From an uncultured Campylobacter sp. (GTDB taxonomy: Bacteria; Actinomycetota; Actinomycetes; Mycobacteriales; Mycobacteriaceae), in NCBI GenBank assembly GCA_946221035.1, contig CAMIME010000001.1, forward strand, positions 1-64,000: 64,000 bases of DNA, written 5' to 3'. The notes under the pieces are model-generated. The model made no database searches, had not been told where the DNA came from, and was given only the letters and a program-made list of their open reading frames with translations. Both the position numbers and the translations under genes were made by a program. Positions 24,547 through 35,154 of the stretch are shown piece after piece (the stretch's first letter is position 1; every line of letters starts with the position of its first letter).

Positions 24547-25899
24547 TTACCTGCTTCCCGTGGTGTCCCCGAGGAGGGTTTCCTTGCCCAGCTCGTGGCG
24601 CAGGGCCGCGTCCAAGGTGGGGTAGCGGAAGGACCAGTCGCGCTGCTGTGCCGCGGCGGGAGCGACCCACTGGTCGGCCAGGGCAAGCTCGTGCGCGCCC
24701 TCTGCGCCGAGCAGGATCTTCGGCCCGAACGTGGGGATGGACATGAAATCTGGGCGGTGGAGGTGCCTCGCCAGCGCCTTTGACATCTCGTCGTTGGTCA
24801 CCGGGTGGGGTGCGGTGGCGTTGACGGGGCCGGACACGGAGTCGTCGAAAAGCGAACGCACGTAAATGTCGGTGAGGTCGTCGAGCGCGACCCAGCTCAT
24901 CCAGAAATCACCGCGTCCGAAGCGGGCACTGAGCCCCGCGCGCACTGATGCCGCAAGCACCGGAAGCAGTCCACCTGCCGACGACAGCGCGAGACCGGTG
25001 CGGACGTTCACCACCCGCATGTCGGAGCCCTGAGCACCGTCTTGGGCCGCGTCTTCCCACTTCGCGCAGACATCGGCCAGGAAGCCGTCGCCTGGGCCGT
25101 CCGCCTCAGTGTGGACGCGCCCGCCCGCATCGGCACCGTAGTAACCCACGGCTGAGGCCGAGACGAACGTGCGCACACCGGACTCGGCGGCGAGCCGGGC
25201 AAGTTTCCGGGTGGGCTCCACGCGCGACGACTCGATCTTGCGCTTCTTCTCCTCGGTGAAGCGGCCCATGATGGATTCGCCGGCGAGGTGGATGACGGCG
25301 TCGATGCCGTCCAGCAGGCGCGCGTCGGGGTCATCCATGTCCCAGTGCCGCTGGCCGGGCTTGGCCTCGCCGCGAACTAGCTGCACCACCTTGTGGCCTG
25401 CCGTTGTGAGCTGCGCGCGCAGGTGGGTGCCGACAAGCCCGCTCGATCCAGTCACCGCCACGGTGAGCTGGGGCGCATCTGGCAACGAGGCGAGGAACGT
25501 GAGGTCGCTCACAAGCTGCCGCTGGCGGTACGCCCAGGCAGCGCGGAGCACGGGTTCGGGGACGCGGGCACGGACGTCGTCGATAAGCAATGTGCCCTCG
25601 GGCGTGTCCTCGAACCTGTGGGTGTGGCGCCAGCCGGTGGCGGCGCGGACGGGCTGATTAGCCGCGACGTCCACGAACTGGGTGCCGGCGATGTATTCGT
25701 CCGCCTCGTGCTGCGCTACCCAACGCAGCCCGGCGGGAAGGTCGAAGGAGGTCACGCCGCTTCGCAGGGAAGCCGATTCCTGGGCCACCTGCATGGGCAG
25801 GAAACCGGGGGTCAAGCGCGTGACGGCACCGGGGCGGGTGTGCCACTGCCAGACGGTCTCGCGCGGGAAAGGAAGCGAATAACGTGCGTGAATGCCCAT
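24547..25899 (-). CDS. TIGR01777-type epimerase with N-terminal SRPBCC domain
   Basis: 450 residues from ATG 25899, giving MGIHARYSLPFPRETVWQWHTRPGAVTRLTPGF, the start of a START/SRPBCC-like ligand-binding domain (1-150). From about residue 150 a short-chain dehydrogenase-like domain begins with VTGSSGLVGTHLRAQL, followed by VIHLAGESIMGRF, SASAVGYYG and a C-terminal DUF1731-like end (LGAEGAHELALADQWVAPAAAQQRDWSFRYPTL). Substrate unknown. TAGTCT on the minus strand (25908-25913) ends 8 nt before the ATG, so a leaderless mRNA is likely. It is divergent from pyrR. Confidence 0.87.
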   Translation of the reverse strand: MGIHARYSLPFPRETVWQWHTRPGAVTRLTPGFLPMQVAQESASLRSGVTSFDLPAGLRWVAQHEADEYIAGTQFVDVAANQPVRAATGWRHTHRFEDTPEGTLLIDDVRARVPEPVLRAAWAYRQRQLVSDLTFLASLPDAPQLTVAVTGSSGLVGTHLRAQLTTAGHKVVQLVRGEAKPGQRHWDMDDPDARLLDGIDAVIHLAGESIMGRFTEEKKRKIESSRVEPTRKLARLAAESGVRTFVSASAVGYYGADAGGRVHTEADGPGDGFLADVCAKWEDAAQDGAQGSDMRVVNVRTGLALSSAGGLLPVLAASVRAGLSARFGRGDFWMSWVALDDLTDIYVRSLFDDSVSGPVNATAPHPVTNDEMSKALARHLHRPDFMSIPTFGPKILLGAEGAHELALADQWVAPAAAQQRDWSFRYPTLDAALRHELGKETLLGDTTGSR

Positions 25900-25907
25900 G
25901 GTGGCCG

Positions 25908-25913
25908 AGACTA
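25908..25913 (-). promoter_or_regulatory. Candidate -10 (TAGTCT) for the leaderless TIGR01777 gene
   Basis: Ends 8 nt before ATG 25899 on the minus strand; the spacer CGGCCACC is not a Shine-Dalgarno. Confidence 0.45.
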
Positions 25914-25965
25914 CACAGAGACTCCGCCGAGGCGACACAAAACGCGCGCGAAGTGGTGACCGGGG

Positions 25966-25974
25966 TGCTAGGAT
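25966..25974 (+). promoter_or_regulatory. Candidate extended -10 of the pyr operon
   Basis: TGCTAGGAT: TAGGAT at 25969-25974 with an upstream TG. Initiation near 25981 would place the whole PyrR-type hairpin in the 5' leader. Confidence 0.45.
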
Positions 25975-25988
25975 ATCGCGAGCAACAT

Positions 25989-26023
25989 CCTTTAAATTCC
26001 GCACAGAGAGGCGGGGAAGGAGG
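25989..26023 (+). promoter_or_regulatory. PyrR-binding-type leader hairpin overlapping the pyrR Shine-Dalgarno
   Basis: CCTT (25989-25992) and TTCCGC (25997-26002) face GCGGGGAA (26011-26018) and AAGG (26017-26020) across the loop ACAGAGAG (26003-26010). The loop and right arm read CAGAGAGGCGGGGAAGG, very like the conserved PyrR recognition sequence of mycobacterial pyr leaders. The right arm runs into AAGGAGG, the Shine-Dalgarno of pyrR (ATG 26028). No terminator follows, so binding of PyrR would block ribosome access. This is the translational type of control described for mycobacteria. Confidence 0.7.
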
Positions 26024-26027
26024 TTCG

Positions 26028-26609
26028 ATGAGTGACAATGACCGGCTGACGGTTGAGCTGCTGAATGCTCAAGACGTGGGTCGTACTATCGCACGCATCG
26101 CGCACCAAATTATTGAAAAGACTGCGTTGGACGCGCCCGAAGCGGATCGCGTCATCTTGTTAGGCATACCGTCGGGGGGAGTGCCGCTTGCGCAGCGCAT
26201 CGCGGCATCCGTGGAGGAATTCTCCGGCACCAGCGTTCCCGTCGGCAGCCTGGACGTGACCCTCTACCGCGACGACCTGCGCGACAAACCACACCGGGCG
26301 CTGCGGCCGACGAACATACCGGCCGACATCAACGGGGCGGTGGTGATTTTGGTCGACGACGTCTTGTACTCGGGCCGGACCATCCGCGCCGCCTTGGATT
26401 CACTGCGCGACATTGGGCGCCCGAGCGCAATCCAGCTCGCGGTCCTGGTGGACCGCGGGCACCGTGAGCTGCCAATCCGAGCCGACTACGTGGGTAAGAA
26501 CATTCCGACGGCGAAGGGCGAAGACATCACGGTGCGCCTCGCGCCGCTGGATGGGGAGGACAGCGTGACGCTGACCCGCCCGGAGGCCGGAAGTGAGGAG
26601 ACGAGATGA
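26028..26609 (+). CDS. pyrR: PyrR, bifunctional pyr operon regulator / uracil phosphoribosyltransferase
   Basis: 193 residues from ATG 26028, five bases after AAGGAGG. The PRPP-binding motif VILVDDVLYSGRTIRAALD is intact, as are RVILLGIPSGGVPLAQRIA and the basic patch typical of the RNA-binding face (DDLRDKPHRALRPTNIP). It should sense UMP/UTP and bind the hairpin overlapping its own ribosome binding site. It overlaps pyrB by 4 bp and leads pyrR-B-C-carA-carB-F. Confidence 0.95.
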   Translation: MSDNDRLTVELLNAQDVGRTIARIAHQIIEKTALDAPEADRVILLGIPSGGVPLAQRIAASVEEFSGTSVPVGSLDVTLYRDDLRDKPHRALRPTNIPADINGAVVILVDDVLYSGRTIRAALDSLRDIGRPSAIQLAVLVDRGHRELPIRADYVGKNIPTAKGEDITVRLAPLDGEDSVTLTRPEAGSEETR

Positions 26610-27535
26610 AGCACCTTATCGACATCGCGGAGTTAAGCCGCGAGGAGATCGTGGGGCTGATGGAGGAAGCCGACCGGTTCCGCGAAGCCCTTGACGGCCG
26701 CGAGATCAAGAAGCTGCCGACGCTTCGCGGGCGCACGGTGATGACGCTGTTCTACGAAAATTCGACGCGTACACGGTCGTCGTTCGAAACCGCGGGCAAG
26801 TGGATGAGTGCGGACGTGATCAACATCTCCGCGTCGTCCTCGTCGGTGAAAAAGGGCGAGTCGCTGAAGGACACCGCATCGACGCTGGCGGCGATCGGCG
26901 CCGACGCGATCATCATGCGCCACCCCTCCTCCGGGGCACCGAAACTGCTCACGCAGTGGCTGCCGGACACCTCGATCGTGAACGCCGGCGACGGCCAGCA
27001 CCAGCACCCCACGCAAGCGCTGCTGGATGCGGTGACAATGCGCCAGCACATCGGCGACGTGGCGGGCAAGAAGGTGCTCATCGTCGGCGACATCTTGCAC
27101 TCCCGCGTGGCGCGTTCCAACGTTGATCTCCTCTCCATCCTCGGCGCCGACGTCGTGCTCGTGGCCCCGCCGACACTTCTGCCCACCGGGGTGGAGCATT
27201 GGCCCTGCCGTGTCGCGTACGACTTTGACGCTGAACTGGATGGGCAGGATGTGGCGGTCGTGATGATGCTGCGCGTCCAGGCGGAGCGCATGCATGGAGG
27301 GTTCTTCCCGTCCCACCGCGAGTACGCCACGCTCTACGGCCTGTCGAAGGACCGGGCCAACCGTCTGGCGGACGACACGCTGATCATGCACCCGGGTCCG
27401 ATGCTGCGCGGCATGGAAATCAACTTCGCCGTGGCGGATCGCCCCAACACCGTGGTGCTGGGCCAGGTGTCGAACGGCGTCTACACCCGTATGGCAGTGC
27501 TGTTCACCCTGCTGGCCAGCGGAGAGGAGATCTAA
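26606..27535 (+). CDS. pyrB: Aspartate carbamoyltransferase catalytic subunit
   Basis: 309 residues. Condenses carbamoyl phosphate with aspartate. The carbamoyl-phosphate loop FYENSTRTRSSFE is at about 50-62, with SSSSVKKGESLKDT (80s loop), HPTQALLDAVTM, and HPGPMLRGMEI near the end, covering both substrate sites. No pyrI regulatory subunit is present, as usual for actinobacteria. One base separates it from pyrC. Confidence 0.96.
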   Translation: MKHLIDIAELSREEIVGLMEEADRFREALDGREIKKLPTLRGRTVMTLFYENSTRTRSSFETAGKWMSADVINISASSSSVKKGESLKDTASTLAAIGADAIIMRHPSSGAPKLLTQWLPDTSIVNAGDGQHQHPTQALLDAVTMRQHIGDVAGKKVLIVGDILHSRVARSNVDLLSILGADVVLVAPPTLLPTGVEHWPCRVAYDFDAELDGQDVAVVMMLRVQAERMHGGFFPSHREYATLYGLSKDRANRLADDTLIMHPGPMLRGMEINFAVADRPNTVVLGQVSNGVYTRMAVLFTLLASGEEI

Positions 27536-28846
27536 ATGACCACACTCGCACTCAACAACGTCCGCCCGTACGGGGAGGATGCGACGAACCTGCTTATCGA
27601 CGTCGACCGCGGGCTGATCGACGCGATCTCCGAGACGCCCTTCGACGACGCTGACCAGGTCACCGACTGCCAGGGCAAGGTGCTGCTCCCGGGGTTGGTG
27701 GACATGCACGTGCACCTGCGCGAACCCGGCCGCGAGGACACCGAGACCATCGCCACCGGCTCCGATGCCGCAGCGAAGGGCGGATTTACCGCCGTGTTCA
27801 CCATGGCAAACACGCAGCCGGTGATCGACCAGCCGTTCCTTGCCGACGCGGTGTGGGAAAAGGGCCAGGCCTACGGGAAATGCGACGTGTACCCGGTCGG
27901 CTCCATCACCAAGGGCCTCGAGGGCAAAGAGCTCACCGAAATCGGGCTGATGTCGCGCGGGCACGTGCGCATGTTCTCGGACGACGGCAAGTGCGTGAAC
28001 GACCCGCAGCTGATGCGCCGTGCCATCGAATACGCGAAGGCCTACGACGTGATCTTGGCCCAGCACGCCGAGGACCACCGCATGACCGCAAACGCAGTCG
28101 CGCACGAAGGCGCGGTGGCGGCACGCCTCGGATTGGGCGGCTGGCCGCGCGTGGCTGAAGAATCCATTGTCGCCCGCGATGCGATCATGACCCGTGACTA
28201 CGGCGGCCGCTACCACCTTTGCCACGCCTCCACGGCCGGCACGGTTGAGCTGCTGCGCTTTGCCAAGGCCCAGGGGATCGAGCTCACCGCGGAGGTCACC
28301 CCGCACCACCTGCTCCTCACCGATGAGAAGCTCGAGAGCTACGGCGGCAACTTCCGCGTCAACCCGCCCTTGCGCGAGCACGCGGACACCGTCGCGCTGC
28401 GTGAGGCACTTCTCGACGGCACCATCGACGTCGTGGCCACCGACCACGCCCCCCACGGGTCCGAGGACAAGTGCGTGGAATTCGAGCACGCCAAGCCCGG
28501 CATGCTGGGGTTGGAGACCTCGCTCGCGGTCATCCACCAGGTGTTCGTTGAGACGGGCCTGGCGGATTGGCGTTTCGTGGCCAAGGTTATGAGCGAACGC
28601 CCCGCCGAGATCCTCCGCCTCGCCGATCAGGGCCGGCCCATCGCCGCGGGCGAGCCCGCGAACCTCACGCTCGTGGACCCCGAACACACCTGGACAGCCC
28701 ACGGCGAGGCCATGGCATCCAAGGCCTCGAACACCCCCTACGAAGACATGACGTTCAACGCCCGCGTCGTCGCCACCTGGCTACGCGGGGCTGCGACCTA
28801 CTCATCAGCGACCTACTCAGCACAGAAAGACACCACCCATGCATAA
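27536..28846 (+). CDS. pyrC: Dihydroorotase
   Basis: 436 residues. Type I amidohydrolase that cyclises carbamoyl aspartate. Zinc ligands are in VDMHVHLREPGRED (HxH), ILAQHAEDH and HLCHASTAG (His), and VATDHAPHG (Asp). The carboxylated-lysine position in class I enzymes is usually a metal-bridging residue and was not assigned. The end ATYSSATYSAQKDTTHA is a low-complexity repeat. The last 8 bp overlap carA. Confidence 0.95.
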   Translation: MTTLALNNVRPYGEDATNLLIDVDRGLIDAISETPFDDADQVTDCQGKVLLPGLVDMHVHLREPGREDTETIATGSDAAAKGGFTAVFTMANTQPVIDQPFLADAVWEKGQAYGKCDVYPVGSITKGLEGKELTEIGLMSRGHVRMFSDDGKCVNDPQLMRRAIEYAKAYDVILAQHAEDHRMTANAVAHEGAVAARLGLGGWPRVAEESIVARDAIMTRDYGGRYHLCHASTAGTVELLRFAKAQGIELTAEVTPHHLLLTDEKLESYGGNFRVNPPLREHADTVALREALLDGTIDVVATDHAPHGSEDKCVEFEHAKPGMLGLETSLAVIHQVFVETGLADWRFVAKVMSERPAEILRLADQGRPIAAGEPANLTLVDPEHTWTAHGEAMASKASNTPYEDMTFNARVVATWLRGAATYSSATYSAQKDTTHA

Positions 28847-29279
28847 CGCCACTGCAGCAACGCTTTTGCTTGACGACGGCTCCGCGTTCCCCGGCGTCAT
28901 CTTCGGCGCCACGCCCTCGGACGCGATCGCCGGCGACCTCACCTTCACCACCGATATGTTCGGCTACCAGAAGCAGCTGACGGATCCGGCCCGCGCAGGT
29001 CAGATCCTCGTCTTTGCCGCACCCCAGGTGGGCAACGTCGGCTGGAATGCCGAGGACAGCGCCACACCCGACGGCGCGGTGACGGTCACCGCCGTGGTGG
29101 TGCGAGATCTGTCGCGCACCGTGTCCAACTTCCGCGCGGAGCGGAGCCTGGAAGAGGAGCTCCAGGCCCAGGGCATCACCGGTCTTGCCGGGGTGGACAC
29201 TCGCAAGCTCGTGCGCCACCTTGCTGCGGCGGGTGGGTCGATGCGCGGGCAGGTAATCGTCGAAAAGCAAACTGCGTAA
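28839..29279 (+). CDS. carA: CarA lacking its glutamine amidotransferase domain (N-terminal CPSase small-chain domain only)
   Basis: 146 residues, against about 380-395 for normal CarA. What remains matches the N-terminal small-chain domain: LLLDDGSAFPGVIFG, FTTDMFGYQKQLTDPARAGQI, APQVGNVGWNAED, VVVRDLSRTVSNFRAERSLEEEL, GLAGVDTRKLVRHL. It stops at TAA 29277-29279, almost exactly where the class I GATase domain should start. The nucleophile Cys and the His/Glu of that domain are absent, and no remnant follows: carB starts 16 bp later behind AGGAG. The retained domain is also divergent, for example GDLTFTT where GE-VFNT is usual. The frame, start overlap with pyrC and codon use look like a working gene, not a frameshift. 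It may be a structural subunit of an ammonia-using synthetase. Confidence 0.85.
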   Translation: MHNATAATLLLDDGSAFPGVIFGATPSDAIAGDLTFTTDMFGYQKQLTDPARAGQILVFAAPQVGNVGWNAEDSATPDGAVTVTAVVVRDLSRTVSNFRAERSLEEELQAQGITGLAGVDTRKLVRHLAAAGGSMRGQVIVEKQTA

Positions 29280-29295
29280 GGCCAGGAGAGAAGTA

Positions 29296-32673
<3,378 letters not shown>

Positions 32674-33522
32674 GTGACAACCACAGCAGGGCAGGGATTC
32701 GGCGAGCGGCTCGTTGCGGTCGGCCGCGAGCTGGGCAACCTGTGCGTGGGCATCGACCCGCACGCGCAGCTGCTTGAAGCCTGGGGTCTGTCCGACGACG
32801 TGGATGGCCTGCGTTCTTTCACCTTCACATGCGTGGAAGCGTTCGCGGGCCGCGTTGCGTTGGTGAAGCCTCAGGTCGCGTTCTTCGAGCGCTTCGGTTC
32901 CCGGGGCTTCGCGGTGCTGGAGGACGCGCTTGCGGTGCTACGGGAGAGCGGCACCCTTGTCGTTGCTGACGCGAAGCGCGGCGACATCGGGTCGACGATG
33001 CAGGGGTATGCCCGAGCGTGGCTCGAGCCAGGTTCGCCCCTGGAGGCGGATGCTGTGACGCTGACCCCCTACCTCGGAGTGGGTTCGTTGGATCCGGCGT
33101 TCGAGTTGGCAGCAAAGTACGGCAAGGGCGTGTTCGTGATGGCGGCCAACTCCAACCCGGAAGCCGTCGAGTTTCAGTCCGCGACGCTCCGGATTGACGC
33201 TGGTCGAGACACACTCTCAGTCGCGCAGTACATGGTCGACGAGTGCGCTGCACGAAACCGCGCGGCGCGCGAGGCGGGACGGGTCGGTGATGTGGGTGTC
33301 GTCGTCGGTGCAACCGTCACCTCGCCGCCCGACCTCGGTGCACTCGGCGCCCCGGTGCTCATGCCGGGCGTGGGTGCGCAGGGCGCCTCGTTCGCCGATG
33401 CCCGCGCGGTTGCGGGGGAGGCCAGAGAGCTGGTCTTTCCAAACGTGTCTCGGGGTGTGCTCAAGCACGGGCCGGCTGTGAGCGAACTGCGCGAATGCGT
33501 AGCTGAACTGGGAAAACAATAA
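32674..33522 (+). CDS. pyrF: Orotidine 5'-phosphate decarboxylase, mycobacterial type 2
   Basis: 282 residues from GTG 32674, directly after the carB stop. The catalytic signature VVADAKRGDIGSTMQGYA contains the Asp-Lys-Asp triad. The longer type 2 architecture has LCVGIDPHAQLLEAWGL at the start, VTLTPYLGVGSLDPAFE, and PGVGAQGASFADARAV at the phosphate site. Last gene of the pyr operon; pyrD and pyrE are not in this window. The next 247 bp carry no gene. Confidence 0.95.
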   Translation: MTTTAGQGFGERLVAVGRELGNLCVGIDPHAQLLEAWGLSDDVDGLRSFTFTCVEAFAGRVALVKPQVAFFERFGSRGFAVLEDALAVLRESGTLVVADAKRGDIGSTMQGYARAWLEPGSPLEADAVTLTPYLGVGSLDPAFELAAKYGKGVFVMAANSNPEAVEFQSATLRIDAGRDTLSVAQYMVDECAARNRAAREAGRVGDVGVVVGATVTSPPDLGALGAPVLMPGVGAQGASFADARAVAGEARELVFPNVSRGVLKHGPAVSELRECVAELGKQ

Positions 33523-33769
33523 GTAGCGCTGGGGTTATTTATCCACGGCGGAATTGCCTGGTAGTTTAGTTCCGTCGAGCCGTTGACGTGGAATTATCGG
33601 GGAAACCCGAGGTAGATGCGCTCCACGGCGGCGGTTGAACTGAGACGCAGTGCTAGACTGTCTCGGACGCCTTGAACCACACTGATGGCATTCACCTTGG
33701 CATCGGGTGGTTCGACCGCACCGGCACAGTCAGGCGAGAAATTGTTCGAACTACATTTTGGAGGAACAC
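33523..33769 (+). promoter_or_regulatory. Gene-free stretch before mihF with a candidate -10
   Basis: No coding frame is convincing. TGCTAGACT (33651-33659) is an extended -10-like element about 110 bp before the mihF start, which would give a fairly long leader ending in the Shine-Dalgarno at 33760-33764. No clear pyrF terminator hairpin is seen. Confidence 0.35.
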
Positions 33770-34093
33770 GTGGCACTCCCACAGTTGACTGATGAGCAGC
33801 GCAAGGCAGCACTTGAGAAGGCGGCCGAGGCACGCAAGCAGCGCGCCGAGCTGAAGGCCTCCCTGAAGCGCGGCGAGACCACGCTGAAGGACGTGCTGGA
33901 TAAGGCAGATTCTGACGAGGTCATTGGCAAGACCAAGGTCTCCGCGCTCCTCGAGGCAATGCCGAAGGTTGGCAAGGTCAAGGCTCGCGAGATCATGGAG
34001 GAGCTCGAGATCGCGCAGACCCGTCGCCTGCGTGGCCTGGGTGAGCGTCAGCGTCGCGCTCTGCTCGAGCGCTTCGGCTTCGAAGAGAACTAA
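33770..34093 (+). CDS. mihF: Mycobacterial-type integration host factor
   Basis: 107 residues from GTG 33770, six bases after GGAGG; the upstream extension is not conserved. A small helical nucleoid-associated protein, unrelated in fold to E. coli IHF. The helix-two-turn-helix DNA-binding region is in KVSALLEAMPKVGKVKAREIMEELEIAQTRRLRGLGERQR, nearly identical in mycobacteria, streptomycetes and corynebacteria. It binds and bends DNA and is essential in mycobacteria. Followed by gmk after 3 bp. Confidence 0.95.
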   Translation: MALPQLTDEQRKAALEKAAEARKQRAELKASLKRGETTLKDVLDKADSDEVIGKTKVSALLEAMPKVGKVKAREIMEELEIAQTRRLRGLGERQRRALLERFGFEEN

Positions 34094-34096
34094 ACC

Positions 34097-34678
34097 GTGA
34101 CTCAGGCGGCGCCGCGCGGCAGGCTCGTCGTGCTGGCTGGCCCATCCGCTGTGGGAAAGTCCACGGTGGTGAGCCGGCTGCGAGACGACGTGCCCAACTT
34201 GTACTTCTCCGTTTCCATGACCACGCGGGCACCGCGCCCGGGCGAGGTTGATGGCAAGGATTACTTCTTCGTCACCGCTGACGACTTCCAGCAGCGGATT
34301 GACCAAGGGGAGATGCTTGAGTGGGCGGACATCCACGGAGGCCTCCAACGCTCCGGTACCCCGGCTCAGCCAGTACGCGACGCGCTGCTTGAGGGTCGGC
34401 CCGTGCTAGTGGAGGTCGATCTGATTGGCGCGCGCAACATCAAACGACTGATGCCCGAAGCGACGACGGTCTTTTTGGCACCGCCGTCGTGGGAGGTACT
34501 GGTCGAGCGTCTCACCGGCCGTGGCACGGAAACGGAAGATGTGATTGAGCGCCGCCTGGCTACGGCGAGGCGCGAGCTTGAGGCACAAGGCGAGTTCGAC
34601 GACGTTGTGGTGAACGACGATGTCGACGATGCGGTCGCTCAGATCGCGCGGATTCTCGCTAATTCATCGATGAACTAA
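34097..34678 (+). CDS. gmk: Guanylate kinase
   Basis: 193 residues from GTG 34097. Phosphorylates GMP to GDP. P-loop LAGPSAVGKSTVV, GMP-binding SVSMTTRAPRPGEVDGKDYFFVT and EWADIHG, and lid Arg residues in GRGTETEDVIERRLATARREL. Standard length. The mihF-gmk-rpoZ-coaBC-metK order is conserved in corynebacteria and mycobacteria. Confidence 0.96.
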   Translation: MTQAAPRGRLVVLAGPSAVGKSTVVSRLRDDVPNLYFSVSMTTRAPRPGEVDGKDYFFVTADDFQQRIDQGEMLEWADIHGGLQRSGTPAQPVRDALLEGRPVLVEVDLIGARNIKRLMPEATTVFLAPPSWEVLVERLTGRGTETEDVIERRLATARRELEAQGEFDDVVVNDDVDDAVAQIARILANSSMN

Positions 34679-34697
34679 TGAAGCGAGTGGGTTAAAC

Positions 34698-35024
34698 GTG
34701 AGCAACACAACGACAGATGTGTCGCAGGAGAACCCGGCTGCAACCACGCAGACGGAGCAGGTCACGGAGCAGGTGTACGACACGCCTGAGGGCATTACGG
34801 CCCCTCCGATCGACGAGCTGTTGACCAAGGTGTCGTCGAAGTACGCGCTGGTCATCTTCGCCGCGAAGCGTGCTCGACAGATCAACAGCTTCTACCAGAA
34901 CTCCGAGGACGGCGTATTCGAATTCATTGGACCGCTGGTGACCCCGGAGGCCGGTGAGAAGCCGCTGTCGATCGCACTGCGTGAGATCGAGGCCGGCCTG
35001 CTGGAGCACGAGGAAGGCAAGTAG
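34698..35024 (+). CDS. rpoZ: RNA polymerase omega subunit
   Basis: 108 residues from GTG 34698. A disordered Thr/Glu-rich head of about 30 residues is followed by the omega core GITAPPIDELLTKVSSKYALVIFAAKRARQINSFY and the C-terminal KPLSIALREIEAGLLEHEEGK. Omega helps fold and retain the beta-prime subunit. A terminator follows 15 bp after the stop. Confidence 0.95.
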   Translation: MSNTTTDVSQENPAATTQTEQVTEQVYDTPEGITAPPIDELLTKVSSKYALVIFAAKRARQINSFYQNSEDGVFEFIGPLVTPEAGEKPLSIALREIEAGLLEHEEGK

Positions 35025-35039
35025 CCTGCTGGCGTTAGC

Positions 35040-35078
35040 ACCGCTCCCGAACCCGTCCGGGTGAGGGGGCGGTATTTT
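35040..35078 (+). terminator. Terminator after rpoZ
   Basis: ACCGCTCCC (35040-35048) pairs with GGGGGCGGT (35065-35073, one G-U), enclosing a second hairpin ACCCG/CGGGT, followed by ATTTTC. It separates rpoZ from coaBC, which has its own candidate promoter. Confidence 0.75.
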
Positions 35079-35140
35079 CGTTCGCGCGTGGTTGCGGCTG
35101 CGGTACGGAAGGTCCTGCGGCGCGCCGGTCGGCCGTGTCA

Positions 35141-35146
35141 TAAGCT
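35141..35146 (+). promoter_or_regulatory. Candidate -10 (TAAGCT) for leaderless coaBC
   Basis: Ends 8 nt before ATG 35155 and lies beyond the rpoZ terminator, so coaBC needs its own promoter. No Shine-Dalgarno is present in TGGCCGTC. Confidence 0.5.
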
Positions 35147-35154
35147 TGGCCGTC

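Noticed and set aside
33535..33548. DnaA-box-like TTTATCCACG, with similar strings at about 2464 and 10981
   Set aside because: Single mismatched copies, two of them within hisS and rarA, no clustering and no AT-rich unwinding region; not an origin.
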